In this document: piece after piece, positions 48,091 through 60,789 of the stretch
Numbering within the stretch: position 1 is the first letter of the stretch
Layout of the letters: every line of letters begins with the position of its first letter
NCBI GenBank assembly: GCA_022829145.1
Contig: CM040752.1
Location: 37,622,086 to 37,686,085, forward strand
Reading direction: 5' to 3'
From: Albula goreensis
Lineage: Eukaryota; Chordata; Actinopteri; Albuliformes; Albulidae
Length of the DNA: 64,000 nucleotides
Notes under the pieces: generated by a model
What the model saw: the letters and a program-made list of their open reading frames with translations, nothing else
Told to the model about the DNA's origin: nothing
The model's database searches: none
Program-made: the position numbers and the translations under genes

Positions 48091-48864
48091 GTGTACAGTC
48101 TGAAATGTGAGTTTACAAGGCCTGATCAAATCTCTCCTACAAGCTCATTGTTGGGCAGGTACACCATGCCTGTTATCTTGCTCTGTTATCAGTGTGTTCA
48201 GTACCCTAACACCCATCCAGATTATTTCATAAGAACACAATGTCATCAGGACATTCATCCCAGTGTGGTTTACCATTTACCAGTAGTCTAGAGTACATCA
48301 GTGTCAGTCCTGAACCTGAACATACCAAGAGTCTTGTGTGCGTACGTGCGTGCGTGTGTGTGTGTGGACTGGCAGTGTGTGTAGGGGTGCAGGATACATC
48401 CAAGAACAAAGGTACACAGACACCAAAATCATTGTCCCCAAGCGAATCAAACACCAAGCTTATCATTCCCCATGAGTATCAGCTGGTCTCTGTAAGGGCC
48501 ATACTGAAACCCTACCCAGGACAGGAAATGTGTGATAGCCACCCAGAATCAGACACAATATCCCTCATTGTCCCACTTTAACATCCTGGCAATAGGTGGC
48601 CTCACTGTGGGGTTAGCTCCCTCACTCCCCCATCCCCATTTTAAAAACAGAAAAGATCTCTCATCATTTGTGAGTCCTGCAGCTTGACTTGGCTTGAAAG
48701 AGAATCAAGCACAAGATTCACAAGGCTTATTTTCTACACTAATTTCATCAGCCATGTTAGGCACTGTCTTTTAGTATATATACTATATGCAAGGAGATGT
48801 ATTGGGTAAGTGAAATACTGAAGTTTAAACTTGTTTTTGAAATTAGATGAATTATAATAGCTTT

Positions 48865-49025
48865 ACCACTAACATCCCATGCCACACACACACAACACAC
48901 AGAGTGTCCCATATCTCACGGATAACACACATAAAGCGCTCCCCACCCCACAGATAATACACAAAGCTTCCCAATTTCACAGTTTTCACACACACACGCA
49001 AACACACACACACAACACACAGAGT
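48865..49025. repeat. CA-rich duplicated segment
   Basis: The block CACACACAACACACAGAGTG followed by TCCCAT occurs at both ends of this stretch, with ACGGATAACACACA-type spacers between. It is a small diverged tandem duplication. Confidence 0.7.
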
Positions 49026-51103
49026 GTCCCATGCCCCACAGTGCAGTAGCATAAAACTTTCAGCTAAGGTATGATTTAGAATATGAGCAGAGAGAATGAG
49101 AGGAGAGGGCTTGCAGCGTAGCATTGATTGAGATTAGGTGCAGGCAGGGCCTGAGATGCCCTCTCCCTTAATAAAACTGTCCTCTCCCTTCCCATCCCCT
49201 TTGCTTTAATGGAATAAGCTATGCTATTTTTTGCCTACACGCGAAAAGATCAAACCTATCAGAGATATTTAAATGGCAGTCTTACATTATTTGTGCTCCT
49301 GTTTTTGTTGTCCTCTGTGTGTCCTCTGTGCCTTTGTGGCTTTCGTTTGCTTATTGTGTATTGCATGCTTATTGCAAGCAAATGCATGCTTCTCATTGGC
49401 TAATGAAACTTCACTGTGAGTTTTGCTTTGTACGAGGATTGCAGATGCTACAGGTTAAAATGGCTAAGTGACCGGTTCAGCAGAACCTTAGAAGTTTTTT
49501 AGTAAAGAAGAAAATGACAGGTGAGATGATAGCCATTCTCATATTATTAATACATAATATATCCCTTATGTAACAAAACTTTGGCAACAGCTCAGCCAAT
49601 GTTTAATCTTAAATGAGACCGTCACAGATAATAACATGTTCACATGTTCGATAATTTTGTATTAATGGTATGAGTTACAAGTACATTTTCTGTCTTTTTT
49701 TTTCTTATGATTATACATGAATATAAAAAAATGTAGGCCCATACCACCATCCATCCACTCCAAGGTTGACCACCCCCCTTGAATTTTTTTTACACATCAA
49801 CCACTGGGTGCAGGGGTTCCATTGGAGGATGGTGCTTGTTGACTTAAGAAACTGAGTCAGCATTAGTGTTATAGTAGCCGGTAATGTGGGCTGCGTGAAG
49901 TAAAGATTGGTTGCAAACTGAGACCCATGTGAGATGGCAGAGGACAGGAATGATGGCATTGGAGCAGGATCAGTCTTTGATATGATGGCAGTGATGTTAT
50001 CAGATTGGTTCAGCACAACATTTGTTTCCATTCCAACCCCCCAAAGGACTGTAGTGGCGTTGAGGCCTCTGTTTATGAGCACTTATACAGAGATTGTACC
50101 ATTCATTATACCTCATCAAAGTTTCATCATTTATCGAACACAGTTGGGAATGTTTCATGTTGTTTATATCACATGTTATTCTCTGAGCACGGATTGTCTT
50201 AAATCTACAAGCTTAAATATACATGAGAAAATAGTTACAGTGAGTCATATATTGTTTTAAAAGATGGATTTCTCAGATTAAAATGTTTCAGCATACTGCC
50301 TTTGTCACTATTCTGGTGATATTCTATTAGAAAATTGTATTAAAAACTGTAAGTTTCATGTCATCATGTACGCAAATAAAACTTAAGAAATAGCTCACTT
50401 TTTGCAGAATTCAGGTAATATTCAATTTTAGTGACATGTCTTGGTTTATTTATCTGGCAATTCAGACTGAACACAATATGCAATCATTGGCATAATTAAT
50501 TCATGTTTTGATATTGGTTTGCTTGTCTAAATAACTACTTTGTTTAGACTGATCCAAAGGACCCAGTTCATTACCATGCCTATTTTTACATACAGTATAT
50601 ATTCAGGTGATTACTGTAAGCCTTTCTAGTTAGGAAGCTGAAAAAACTGACATGTGAATAAATGTGTACTGTATAGTTATTATTCCATTTCACGAGTATC
50701 AGTGATTTCTATAGGTTCGCAATGAATCAATGAATAGTGACAACTATGCGGCTGAGTGTACTCGTTTTTCTCAATTGACATTGCCTGACCTGTAACTGTG
50801 TAACCCACATGTATTCATGATGGGTAGGATGGTATAGTATGAGGGACCTGTTCTTTAACTGCATAAGGAGGCAGGCAATAACATATTTTATGGATATATT
50901 AGCTTATTTAAACTGTTTCACGTGGCAACAGAAATTTGTTTTATGGAAGGACTGCATAATAATAAAAGGAATAAATTTCTTTTTGAGCTATCTACTAATG
51001 TCAGGACTTTAATGTCAACTTTCTGCTTGGCCAAAATAAGAAAAAGGCAAAATACTGTGAATGTCACTCATAACTGATTTACTATCAAACCAATGATGGT
51101 GAG

Positions 51104-51141
<38 letters not shown>

Positions 51142-52193
51142 TGCATGTTTTCCAGTCTTGAATGGAATATCTGTATCGTCATTTTTACGCATTTAATGCT
51201 AAAAAGTAGTCTTAGCTGGGCATAGCCTATAGCAAAATAAAATAATCATTCCTCGAACCTTATCAGTGCGTTTCTTCTTAATTGTCCAGATAAAAACTGT
51301 GTCAAGGAAGGATTACACAACTGAGAACTGGCGCGTGCTGGAGAAAGCCATGTGATTTCATGAAACGCATAATCATGGCCAACAATAGCTGAAGAATCTG
51401 TGTTGAGTGGAACCGCAAGGAACCTTTGGGACGGTCCTATTCCGTTTTCCTTTATCTTTGCGAAAGTCAACCGAATGCATGCACTGAAAACGCTTTAATT
51501 GCATGCGATTTACACTGTTTGTCTTCAAATAATGACATGTCAGACAACATGAACGGAAGTAGAGGAATATTAGAAAAAAGAAAGGAGCAGATGAAAACGA
51601 ATGAATGAAAAGAGCACCGCAAGCTATTTTAGGTCACCGCATTGCATATAGCCTCATGGCAACAGAACAGTGTGCAGTAATTATGAGACGTGGAACCACT
51701 AACTATTGAAGCGTACAGTCTTGTAAACGCATACGATTACATATTATACTATGATTCGTTTCTCTCAAACTGCACAGCCAAAAACAGAAAGTGGGTTCTG
51801 CAAACAATGGATTTTCGTGCATAAAATAAGCTGGAAACATCGGTCCCTCCCGATGTGCAAGGTGGGATTTAGCACCAAGGATATATGAAAACAGGGAGTC
51901 AAACAAAAGGGGGAGAAGACGCCTACTTACCTTTAGAGACAAGACGTTTATCTTCCATTTTACTTGGATTTTGGAAACAAGCGGAGACAGAAGTGTGTCA
52001 TATTATATTCTTTATTATCAATTTGCTACCTTTGCAATCTTTGCGGATGTATGACGTCCTTTTAGTCTTGTTATGATTTGGAAATAACTACGCATTCTGT
52101 GGAAATAATATTAACTGCTTCATTTGTTTTCTAAATATCTTGCAAATAGTGCAATTACGCGGTTGTTCCACGAATAAAGATACAACCGCCACT
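49026..52193. other. adora1: 5' flank of adora1
   Basis: No protein gene is supported. It contains an (ATT)n microsatellite at 51107-51139. The 700 bp before the adora1 ATG are likely promoter or 5' UTR sequence. There is no clear TATA box or CpG-dense island. Confidence 0.45.
51107..51139. repeat. (ATT)n microsatellite
   Basis: About 11 uninterrupted ATT units. Confidence 0.97.
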
Positions 52194-55100
52194 ATGCCGG
52201 GGGTACTCTCTCCAGCTCAAGGGCTCTACATTGGAATGGAGGTGGCGATCGCACTTTCCTCCGTCCTGGGCAACGTGATGGTGATTTGGGCGGTAAAGAT
52301 TAATCGGTCACTCAGAGACACAACGTTTTGCTTCATCGTTTCACTGGCGCTGGCTGATATCGCAGTTGGCGCGCTAGTTATACCCCTGGCTATCACCATC
52401 AGCATCGGACTCCTGACTCATTTCTACAGCTGCCTGCTAGTGGCGTGTACAGTCCTGGTACTGACGCAAAGTTCAATCCTGGCTCTTCTTGCTATCGCTT
52501 TTGACCGGTATTTAAGGGTAAAAATACCTACCAGGTACAGTACATTCAGATGACCCAAACTGGGTCAGTATAGCACCTATTCAGCACTGGGGTATTTTTT
52601 ATCCAGAAGAGTTTGGGTACACAAATGACCAAACATGCTGATTATCACCTATTCTAACCCCAAAAGGTTATTGTGGCCCATAGGTGAGTTGTTTTACTCT
52701 TTTCTGAGTCAAAATAACCACTGCTGTGTAGGTGCTATATTGACCCAAAGTGGATCATTTACAACAGCATTTTTTACTGTGTAAGACAATGCTCATGCAT
52801 GTTATCTCCTATAACATTGCAGGAAATAGATTTAGGAAAAAAAAAAAGTATAGTGGTATCATAGAGGCAATTATGTATTTATTTTAGATTAATTCATATT
52901 AATGCATTTTTGCTTCAGTATTCATTTGATTGTGTACTTTGCTCCAGCTGTTTGAGGAATCTATATTCCATCAGCTTTTCATTCGATACCCAAATTCAAG
53001 TTTATATAGGCCAAGATTGTGGTGCTTTTTATGCCATCTAAGTAAAAAGTAAGAACTATAGAGCATTTGCTTCTAAATGTTTAGAACTATTTCAATATAA
53101 GGTACAAAATATGTAATAAAGTAATGAATAATAATGACTAAATCTCTTCAAAAACATGCAGCTGCATTGTAACACATTTTTAATGTATCCATGTTAGGGT
53201 TTCATTGTGTAAACTGTGTATATTGTGTGGCCGCAGAAAAACATCTGCTGACGGAGATGCCAAAGGATAAAACAAGGGCCAGCTGAAATATGAATATATG
53301 CTTTAACATGTGCTGTATTTGTTTTATTTATGTTTGGGTTTCAAACATGATAGTACAGAGTGCATCAATTAATAATCAATTTACAATAATTAAATATACA
53401 TAAACAATAACCCTTTAAACCACCTGAGATTTGCTGTCTGTCTGCACTGGTACCAGGACTCCAAATCCAACATTGTTTTTTTTTTCACTTGGGGTAGAGT
53501 TCAGTCCTCTAGTTTTCTGAACTTGAGGTTCAAACACCTGCAAATGTCATTGTATGTGGCCCTCAATAGATGCTGTTTGGTCTTGTTTTATTTTGCGCAT
53601 TGATAGTCACATCTCCCAGTCTCCATGCCTGTAGGCACTGGCCCTAGTGGATCCACCTAGTGGTGGAATGTAGTCCCCCTGACAGCAGGAAAGCAGAATT
53701 GTTAACTGTTTTCAGACACAGGCTGTAGACTCACCTTTTCAGACTGCACATAAATCCTAATGAAGGTTTCTTGTTCTATGATTTTTGACTTGGTATGTTG
53801 CCTTATGCACTGTTGTATTGATGACTTGTATTGTAATTAGCATATTCTAGCTCAGCCAAATTGCATTGGTGTTAGTGATGCTACTTGCTAGTCTGGAAAC
53901 ATGTTTAGCCAAGGTCTTGCAGTATTGCTTATAATAGCCAGAAGCACATTGTTGTATTCTCCTGCTTTATAAGTCATTCTGGATAAAAGAATCAAAGAGC
54001 AAAATTCATGTAAGTTAATAAGTTGAAGGGATATATTTTCAGTGTTAGCATCACTCACGCAATCAGTTTATAGGTACATAGCGTTCAAAACACAATGACC
54101 CATGGTTTTAAGTTAATAACAAAACAACAGTCTTAATTTTTTTCCAAGTTACGTAAGTCTCAAGATTCACAATTTGAAACATTTTTCTTGGCTTGGATTT
54201 CTCTTATTATTGTTCATAAAATGGTTAACATTTATCAGTCATTAATATTTAAAGTAAACCTTGTCAATTCCAGACACCAAACTGTCGTGTTTGTCCCTAG
54301 AGAGGTATAAAAATAATATGCAGCATCCTGCTGTAATATACAGCATTACTCCCACATTGTTATGCCCCTGTTGAGCTGGGTATTTTGGACTGGGTTTCTC
54401 AATGCTTTTGCAGTTGAAGTCCTTAAAAAAAGGTCAAGCAGACAAAACTATGTAAGCTCTGGACAGCTTTATATTTTGAGGTGTCCAGGTTTCTGCAGGT
54501 ATGTGTTGCACTGCAGCTACATGTTCTTATACGTGTCCCTGTGTGAGCAGTACCTTTCTTAAGTTTTAGTGAGCATTTTAGTTCTGAAAAACCGAGCATA
54601 CAGAAGAACTCTTTGAGGGCCTACAGAATAGAAAAAATCTATCCTTGCGATGTTATTTTGATCTTTTGATGTAATGTTGATATTTACAGCATAGTCCTCA
54701 TAAATTTCACTTCTGGAAGTAATTTAACAATTTCTGGTTACCATTTGTTACTCTAGCAATTGTCAGAAGACGTTTATTACTCATACAACACTTACTATAC
54801 CATTTTCCTGTATCCTCCAGTGAGGATAGTCATACACTGCAGTCAGGGGTCTTTATTTATGGTGGGTATTCCTGTCAATAAATGGACTCTGGCTTCCATG
54901 AGACTAACTCACTTAACCAGCCATCCCCAGTAAAGTTGGGTCAATGACAGAGGCTGGGATTTGACCTCAGGGCTCCAGTGGGATTGTATTAGTCTGTGAG
55001 CCACTTGGAAGTCCTGGAAAAGCATGCTTTAGCTGTGTGCAGTTCAGTCATCCTATATGACCTACTAAGTTTAAGTTTGGATTGAGTTTATTTTTTAATA

Positions 55101-58100
55101 ATACGATTGTTTCCGTAGTTTGGTTTTCTTTCCTGGTTCTTGCACTTCGACTGATGTAAGGAATGGAATTTTGATTTCCAGCCAGTATAATAGCATTGAC
55201 TGGCATGTGATACCAGGCGTAGCATTATATGCTGTATAAAGAAGAATACATTATGAAAGGCAGCCTAATGTTTTTCAGTTTAAGATGTTTTTTCAGTTTA
55301 AGATATCATTTCTGTAGCACGTGGAATTATATTTGAATAAAACATTGAACAGGCCACGTTGCCTGAATCTTGAATAAATACCTATCTGAGTAAAAGGGGT
55401 AAAATGCAAATAATGATACCACACTGTCACTGGAACTGCTTGCTGCAGGGCAAAATGCATGAAACAGCAGCCATGGTTTCAACAAGACTTTTTACATTAA
55501 GGACAGAAAAACAAGGTTTCTTTTTAGTATTTTCATTCTGACCTTAAAAGGGTATAGTTGTGATGGCTGTATGGAGGTATAGGTTATCGTTTCTGTATTT
55601 AAACTGCTGTAATTTCATGTAGTTCCATATATCTGTGAATACCTCCAAACCAATTCACTGCACAGACATGGCTGAAGGAATGGCCCAGACAAAACAAATT
55701 TGTGTTGAAGAAAGTGCAAACAGTGTACACAATCTATAAACATTTTTTTTAAATATAAAACAACAATGTTTATTTAGTTTAGCACTGAGTATCTCAATTG
55801 TAATATCTTAGACCAATCCAGATAAACTTTGGGATAGTGCACCAACTTAATGTCAACTTGTGTAAAACATTTTAATGAAAATATCTAAAGCTGTTACATT
55901 GCTGCCTTACATCACCCTCCTGAAGTTATAGTCCCTAAATCTATCCACTTCCATATGTTGGTCCAGGTATATAACTGATCAAAAGTTTATTTTCTATTAG
56001 AACAGTTTTTTTTTTAATTCAAGCAAAAAAAGCAATTTTGTGTACATGTATGAGAGTATGTTGTTATGAAGCTGTCAAAGTGTCCAAATAGTACCAGAAA
56101 TGACTAGTCATCATAACCCTAACCCTACCCCTAACCCTTTCTTGCCTTCACCACATTTAAATTGCACTGCATGAGCTTCATATTGCTCTGTCTAGCCACG
56201 CTGGCCCAGGTGTAGGTGTCCTGTGTTCAAAGCTAGGTAGCTGACACATGAAACAACCCACTGAGGGCCAGATTTACGAAAGAATTGCGGCTGCTTTTAC
56301 GCCTGAAAAGCAGCCGCAATGCTTAAACGAACGTATGGGTATTTACTGAAAGATTGCGATTTAGAATTACTAAAAAGTCCAAATTGGTGAAAATCGCTAT
56401 TAAAATAGAATTTGTGGTGACTATGCCACTTTGCGACTTTCCTCTTGATACATAGGAAAATCTGTACATGCATATGTATACCTGGGATGAAAGTGCTAAA
56501 ACAGGGTGTAAAATTTGCAACTGAGGCCAATTAAGTATTCTGTACATATTCTGTCCCCAGTGCGTGTAGCATCTGCGCAGGTGCGACAGATAGCGAACAG
56601 GCTTCAGAGAAAATCAGACGCAGAGCAAAGTTTGAAGGATTTACTCAGTCTTCTATTCTCTTACATTTTGATATTATTTTCTTCTTTTTTGTAAAACTGC
56701 AAAGAAGTAAAAGGATGTACATTGTTCTTGAAAGCATAAAGTCAACTGCAGCATGTCACTTGCTAACAGAATAATCTAGCTAAACATGAACATGAGCTAG
56801 GTATAGCTTGGAATAGGTATTTTTAGCTTTTGCTCTTACCCTTTTAAATAAAATATCTTTTTCCTCAAAACAAATGGAAATTAGTTACTTTGTTAGTTAA
56901 CAAGATGCCTATTTGTGTACATTAATCACAAAGGTTAAAAGAACTTACAGGCAACAGCTCTCCAAGGCACAAACGGAGTAGGAAAACGATAAACAGCTTC
57001 CAGATGCACATGGAACAGTAAAAACTAACTGACTTTCTGTTAGTCTCTGACATCTAAATCACATGACCTCGATTGACCAATCACAAAACTAAGTGAATTC
57101 CAATATAAAGCAAAGGAAAATACACTATTTAGCCACTAGGAGGTACTGTTTACAAAAAACAATAATTCACAAAATCTATGTCATGACAGTACAATTTACT
57201 AAACCTTTGCGTGGTGATTTTTACAACATCTGAAAGAATTACCATCTGTCAGTTATCCTAACAACAAATAATGACGTGATATTTCACAGGTGCAATAGTC
57301 ACAGGATGATCGCACGACTGGAGGAACTTCAACCATGCACCCAAAAATTAAATTCTCTGTAGGCTGTGGTGATGCTGGATCTTTTCAGCTGTGTGGCTTA
57401 CAGTTGCGTTGTTCCATCATCCAACGAACAAGTGTTCAGAAATAGAAGACAGACATATCCCATGAATGTACAGGTTTATAATAACCACAAATATTGTTGC
57501 AAAGTACGTCACGGCAGCTTTATTTTTTTATTTACCTCTATCTACAGACAGTAAGAGGGTGGAATGTGTTAACCGCGCTGTAATAATTATTAAAATAAGT
57601 AATTATACTCTTCCCGTTGTTAGACCACCAGCTGTGCTGTTTGCCCTTATGTTGTAACGTTTTGTATGCCGCCTAACATCATGCCTTATTTTTTTTTTTA
57701 CTTCCTCTTCTGTTTGTTTTATTGCCCCTATATGTAATACATTAATTTTGAATATGATGTCACTCCAAAACTTTCTCCTCTCGGGTGGTTTTTAATTCCC
57801 ATGCTGTAATACGCCAGTATGAAGCTTTACCTTGATGGCCGTGATTTCTATTACCCGATCAGTAAATTTAAGTTTCATTTTTCTTTAGGTTCTCTCACTG
57901 CTTGGTCCTGGTTGATCCGTATCCATTTGGCAGTACCTTGTTATCTGGATTTATAAGCATGTCATATCTAACCTTTTTATGGGTGTCTCCTAAAACAAAA
58001 TTGTGACATGAGGGTGTTTAATTTTTTGATTGCCTAATTAGACCAAGTCTTATTAAATCGGGCGTTAATATTTCGGTGTTTACGACCTCAAAAGGGTCGC

Positions 58101-60594
58101 TACATTTTAAAAACACACAACATTGAAAGAATGAAGATAAAACGTAAAAAATCTAAATAGAAAGGAGAAAAGAGACCATTACAGTTGTCCAATATACTGG
58201 AAATGAAGGCATGAATAAGTTTATCCATATCTTATCTATACATAAAACCTTAAATTTGTGCTATTTGTGTAAAAGGCTGATTTTGTTATTGTCTTGATGT
58301 AGTCACTTAAAACTAATATCTGAATCCAACACAACTCCTAGATGTCTGACTTGACTGACTTGACTTAGTCTTTATGGCCATGGAGTCAAGATGAGCCATA
58401 ACATTCCTCTTTACTGACAGATAGGATCACATTTGTTTGGTCATTATTTAACTGGAGGTAGTTTACTTGCATCCAGTTGTTAGCTTGTTTAATTCACAGA
58501 CAAAGTGAGTCATCCAGTGTAAGAGCTAGGAAAACGTGTGCATCATCTTTTCGTACCTACATTACATTAGTCTTTTTAGCTGATGCTTTTATCCAAAGTG
58601 ACTTACAGTTGATAAGGCTAACCAAGGACCAATCCCCCTGGGAGCAACATGAACCACTAACCTCAGGGGTCCTAGTCATCTATTTTAGCCATTAGAGTAC
58701 AGGCTGCTCCATGAAGCTATGGTAAGAAATATTATTCCTAGGATTTGGTCTAGTGGAAGCATGTAAAAATTGAGCAACAAAGGCTCTTGAACCCCAGAAT
58801 TGAACCCCAGGGGTCCCCACATGTTATGTTTGTTCATTTCGACTCAGGATTGCCAATGGTAACAATATACCATCTTCTGTTTAAATGTATTGATTGATAA
58901 CTGTCCAGAAGACACATTTAAAAAGTTACTGAGTTGGGTAAAAATAACTTTTTCAATATTTTTTCTGATATTTGAAATGGGTCTGTAGTTATTTATTACA
59001 GAAGTATCTAGTTTGCAGTTTTTCAGGTGGGGCTTAATAGTTGTAGTTTTCAGTGAGATTGGAAAGGTGCATGATAAAGTTAGTTTTCACAATCTGGAGC
59101 ATATCCTCTGCTAAGCAACTGAAAACAATTTGTAAAAGGTGGTTGGGAGAGTATCAAAACAGCAGGCGGTTGGTTTAAGGCACATCACTATATCCTCAAG
59201 GTCTTTATTAATTTGTATGTTGGCACATATCTATCCAAAAAAGATGAGAGAGAGAGCAGCTAAACAAAAAAAATGTGATGTGACACTTAAAAGTTAGCTG
59301 GAATACTGTAAGGCATTTCCTTTCATGAATCAGGAGACTACAGACATCATCCTCTTTTCCCTGCTCCATGCCCTCCTCCACTTCTTTTATCTCCCCCTCC
59401 TTTTCCTCTTTTCCCCCTCTGTTCCTCTGTCTCCCCCTCTTTCTTCTCAAGCTCCTCCTCCTCATCACTCATCCCTAGCACTACTATCTCCTCATCCTCT
59501 TTTTTCTGCTCTTTCTCCTCTCCTCTTTTTGGTCTCAGTATTTATCAGTATTTTAATATTATTAATGGCCTCCAAATTTAGTGTTCAATTCCCTATTGCA
59601 CTAATTTGCTGTCGAAGTATATAATACCAAACTCTTTGGAGAAACAGCCTCTTAAATTGGTTGCTTACCCTAATGATTCACTCTATAATACCTGAGGTAA
59701 GGCGGAAGGAAACAAGATTTATAACTAACACCAGCTAAATAGTTAACATTGCCAGGCATCTATATGAAAGTGTTAGCAACATTTGCATCAGCTAACTGAA
59801 TAGATGTGCTATTTAGCCAACAGATGGCTTGCTAGCAAGTTTGCTAGCTAGCTAGAAAGCAAACAAGCAAAGATTTTTTTTTTTATTTGAGGCCTCCCAT
59901 TGGCTTATAAAACACTAATATACATTTTTTTTATTACAGCTACAAGCGGGTGGTGACGCCACGGCGAGCCGGGGTAGCGGTGGTAGTCTGCTGGACTGTG
60001 GCCTTCCTGGTGGGTCTGACACCCATGCTGGGCTGGAACAACCTGGAGACGCTGCAGGAGAATGGTTCTATCGGGCCTGACTTGCTCATCACCTGCCAGT
60101 TTGAGACAGTCATCAGCATGGAGTACATGGTGTACTTTAACTTCTTTGGCTGGGTGCTGCCCCCTCTGCTGCTCATGCTTATCATCTATGCTGAGATTTT
60201 CTACATGATCCACTGGCAGCTCAACAAGAAGGTGAGTGCCAGCAATGCTGATCCCAGCAAATACTATGACAAGGAGCTGAAGCTGGCTAAGTCACTGGCG
60301 CTGGTGCTCTTCCTGTTTGCGCTCAGCTGGCTGCCTCTGCACATCCTCAACTGCATCACGCTCTTCTGCCCCACTTGCCACAAACCCATGTTCCTGATCT
60401 ACATCGCCATCCTGCTCACCCATGCCAACTCTGCCGTTAACCCTGTCGTCTATGCCTTCCGCATCAAGAAGTTCCGCACAGCATTTCTGAAGATCTGGAA
60501 ACAGTACTTCCTCTGCAGAGACATTCGTTTTGCTGGGAACCAAACCAGTGAGCGGACTGACAATCAAGAGCCACAGGAGCAGAATGCCATCTGA
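52194..60594 (+). CDS. adora1: Adenosine A1 receptor, class A GPCR (2 coding exons)
   Basis: Gi/o-coupled plasma-membrane receptor for adenosine. Coding exons are 52194-52534 and 59940-60594 (996 bp, 331 aa; mammalian A1 is 326). The 7.4 kb intron falls after TM3 (IPT/S-YKRVV), where vertebrate adenosine receptor genes are split. Seven membrane helices are clear. Landmarks: DRY at 104-106; Cys80 and Cys166 for the loop disulfide; N-glycosylation site Asn155-Gly-Ser; Phe168 in loop 2; Asn251 in LHILNC; Thr274-His275 in TM7; NPVVY at 281-285; and a palmitoylation candidate Cys306 in KIWKQYFLC. The [12 protein letters not shown] and [16 protein letters not shown] blocks are A1-type rather than A2 or A3. 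The ATG at 52194 aligns with the usual start. Teleosts often have adora1a and adora1b, and I cannot tell which this is. Confidence 0.96.
53450..54010 (+). mobile_element. Decayed LINE-2-like 3' end
   Basis: The order of features parallels 13380-13980. Near 53730 the sequence CTCACCTTTTCAGACTGCAC corresponds to the THLFRLH coding end, and near 53970 TAAGTCATTCTGGATAAAAG is the tail. Many stops and indels make it inactive. Confidence 0.6.
54925..55015 (-). mobile_element. tRNA-like SINE remnant
   Basis: On the minus strand there is an A-box-like AAGTGGCTCACAGACTAATA and a B-box-like GAGGTCAAATCCCAGCC at tRNA spacing. It is degenerate. Confidence 0.4.
56262..56520. mobile_element. MITE-like interspersed repeat, copy B
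   Basis: Begins GGGCCAGATTTACGAAAGAA with a near-palindromic GCGGCTGCTTTTACGCC / GCAGCCGC. It shares blocks with 7040-7405. The far end may lie near 57200, where ACAATTTACTAAACCTTTGC echoes the start. Confidence 0.55.
58558..58715 (-). mobile_element. SINE with LINE-2-type tail
   Basis: Same family as 42661-42865. It shares GCTTTTATCCAAAGTGACTT near 58586 and the AAGGACCAATCCCCCTGGGA block near 58624, with the same tRNA-like end (TTTTAGCCATTAGAGTACAG). Confidence 0.75.
59345..59525. repeat. Long polypyrimidine tract in the adora1 intron
   Basis: About 180 bp of almost pure C/T with very few purines, ending about 415 bp before the exon 2 acceptor. Mirror-like CTCCTC runs could form triplex (H-DNA). 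The open frames here are compositional artefacts. Confidence 0.85.
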
Positions 60595-60758
60595 CTTGGG
60601 TGTAACAAGAGGACTGGACATGGGAAAGGGCAGGGAACCATTCCACAGAGGCCTTTGCCCATCTCAGCAAGAGCCTTACTGAATGTAATAATGGAGGAGG
60701 CACTCTGGTGAACACAATATTCTTGCGGAATGTACCTGGCTTTTATTCCTGTATCAAA

Positions 60759-60764
60759 AATAAA
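60759..60764 (+). terminator. adora1: Poly(A) signal of adora1
   Basis: AATAAA lies 165 bp after the adora1 stop codon. Longer 3' UTR forms cannot be excluded. Confidence 0.6.
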
Positions 60765-60789
60765 GACAATATTGGTAAGACTGAGGCCT

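Larger units (their letters stand above)
52535..59939. other. adora1: adora1 intron (7.4 kb)
   Basis: Holds a decayed LINE-2-type 3' end (about 53450-54010), SINE remnants (54925-55015 and 58558-58715), a MITE-like repeat (56262-56520), a short CCCTAA-type run near 56116-56138, and a long pyrimidine tract (59345-59525). No nested gene is supported. Confidence 0.75.

Noticed and set aside
49711-50260. Overlapping frames of 108-123 codons on both strands
   Set aside because: They show no recognisable motif and no splice or promoter context, and length alone is not convincing in this AT-moderate stretch.
59325-59624. 99-codon frame in the adora1 intron
   Set aside because: It is composed of the polypyrimidine tract (Leu/Pro/Ser/Phe-rich), a compositional artefact.
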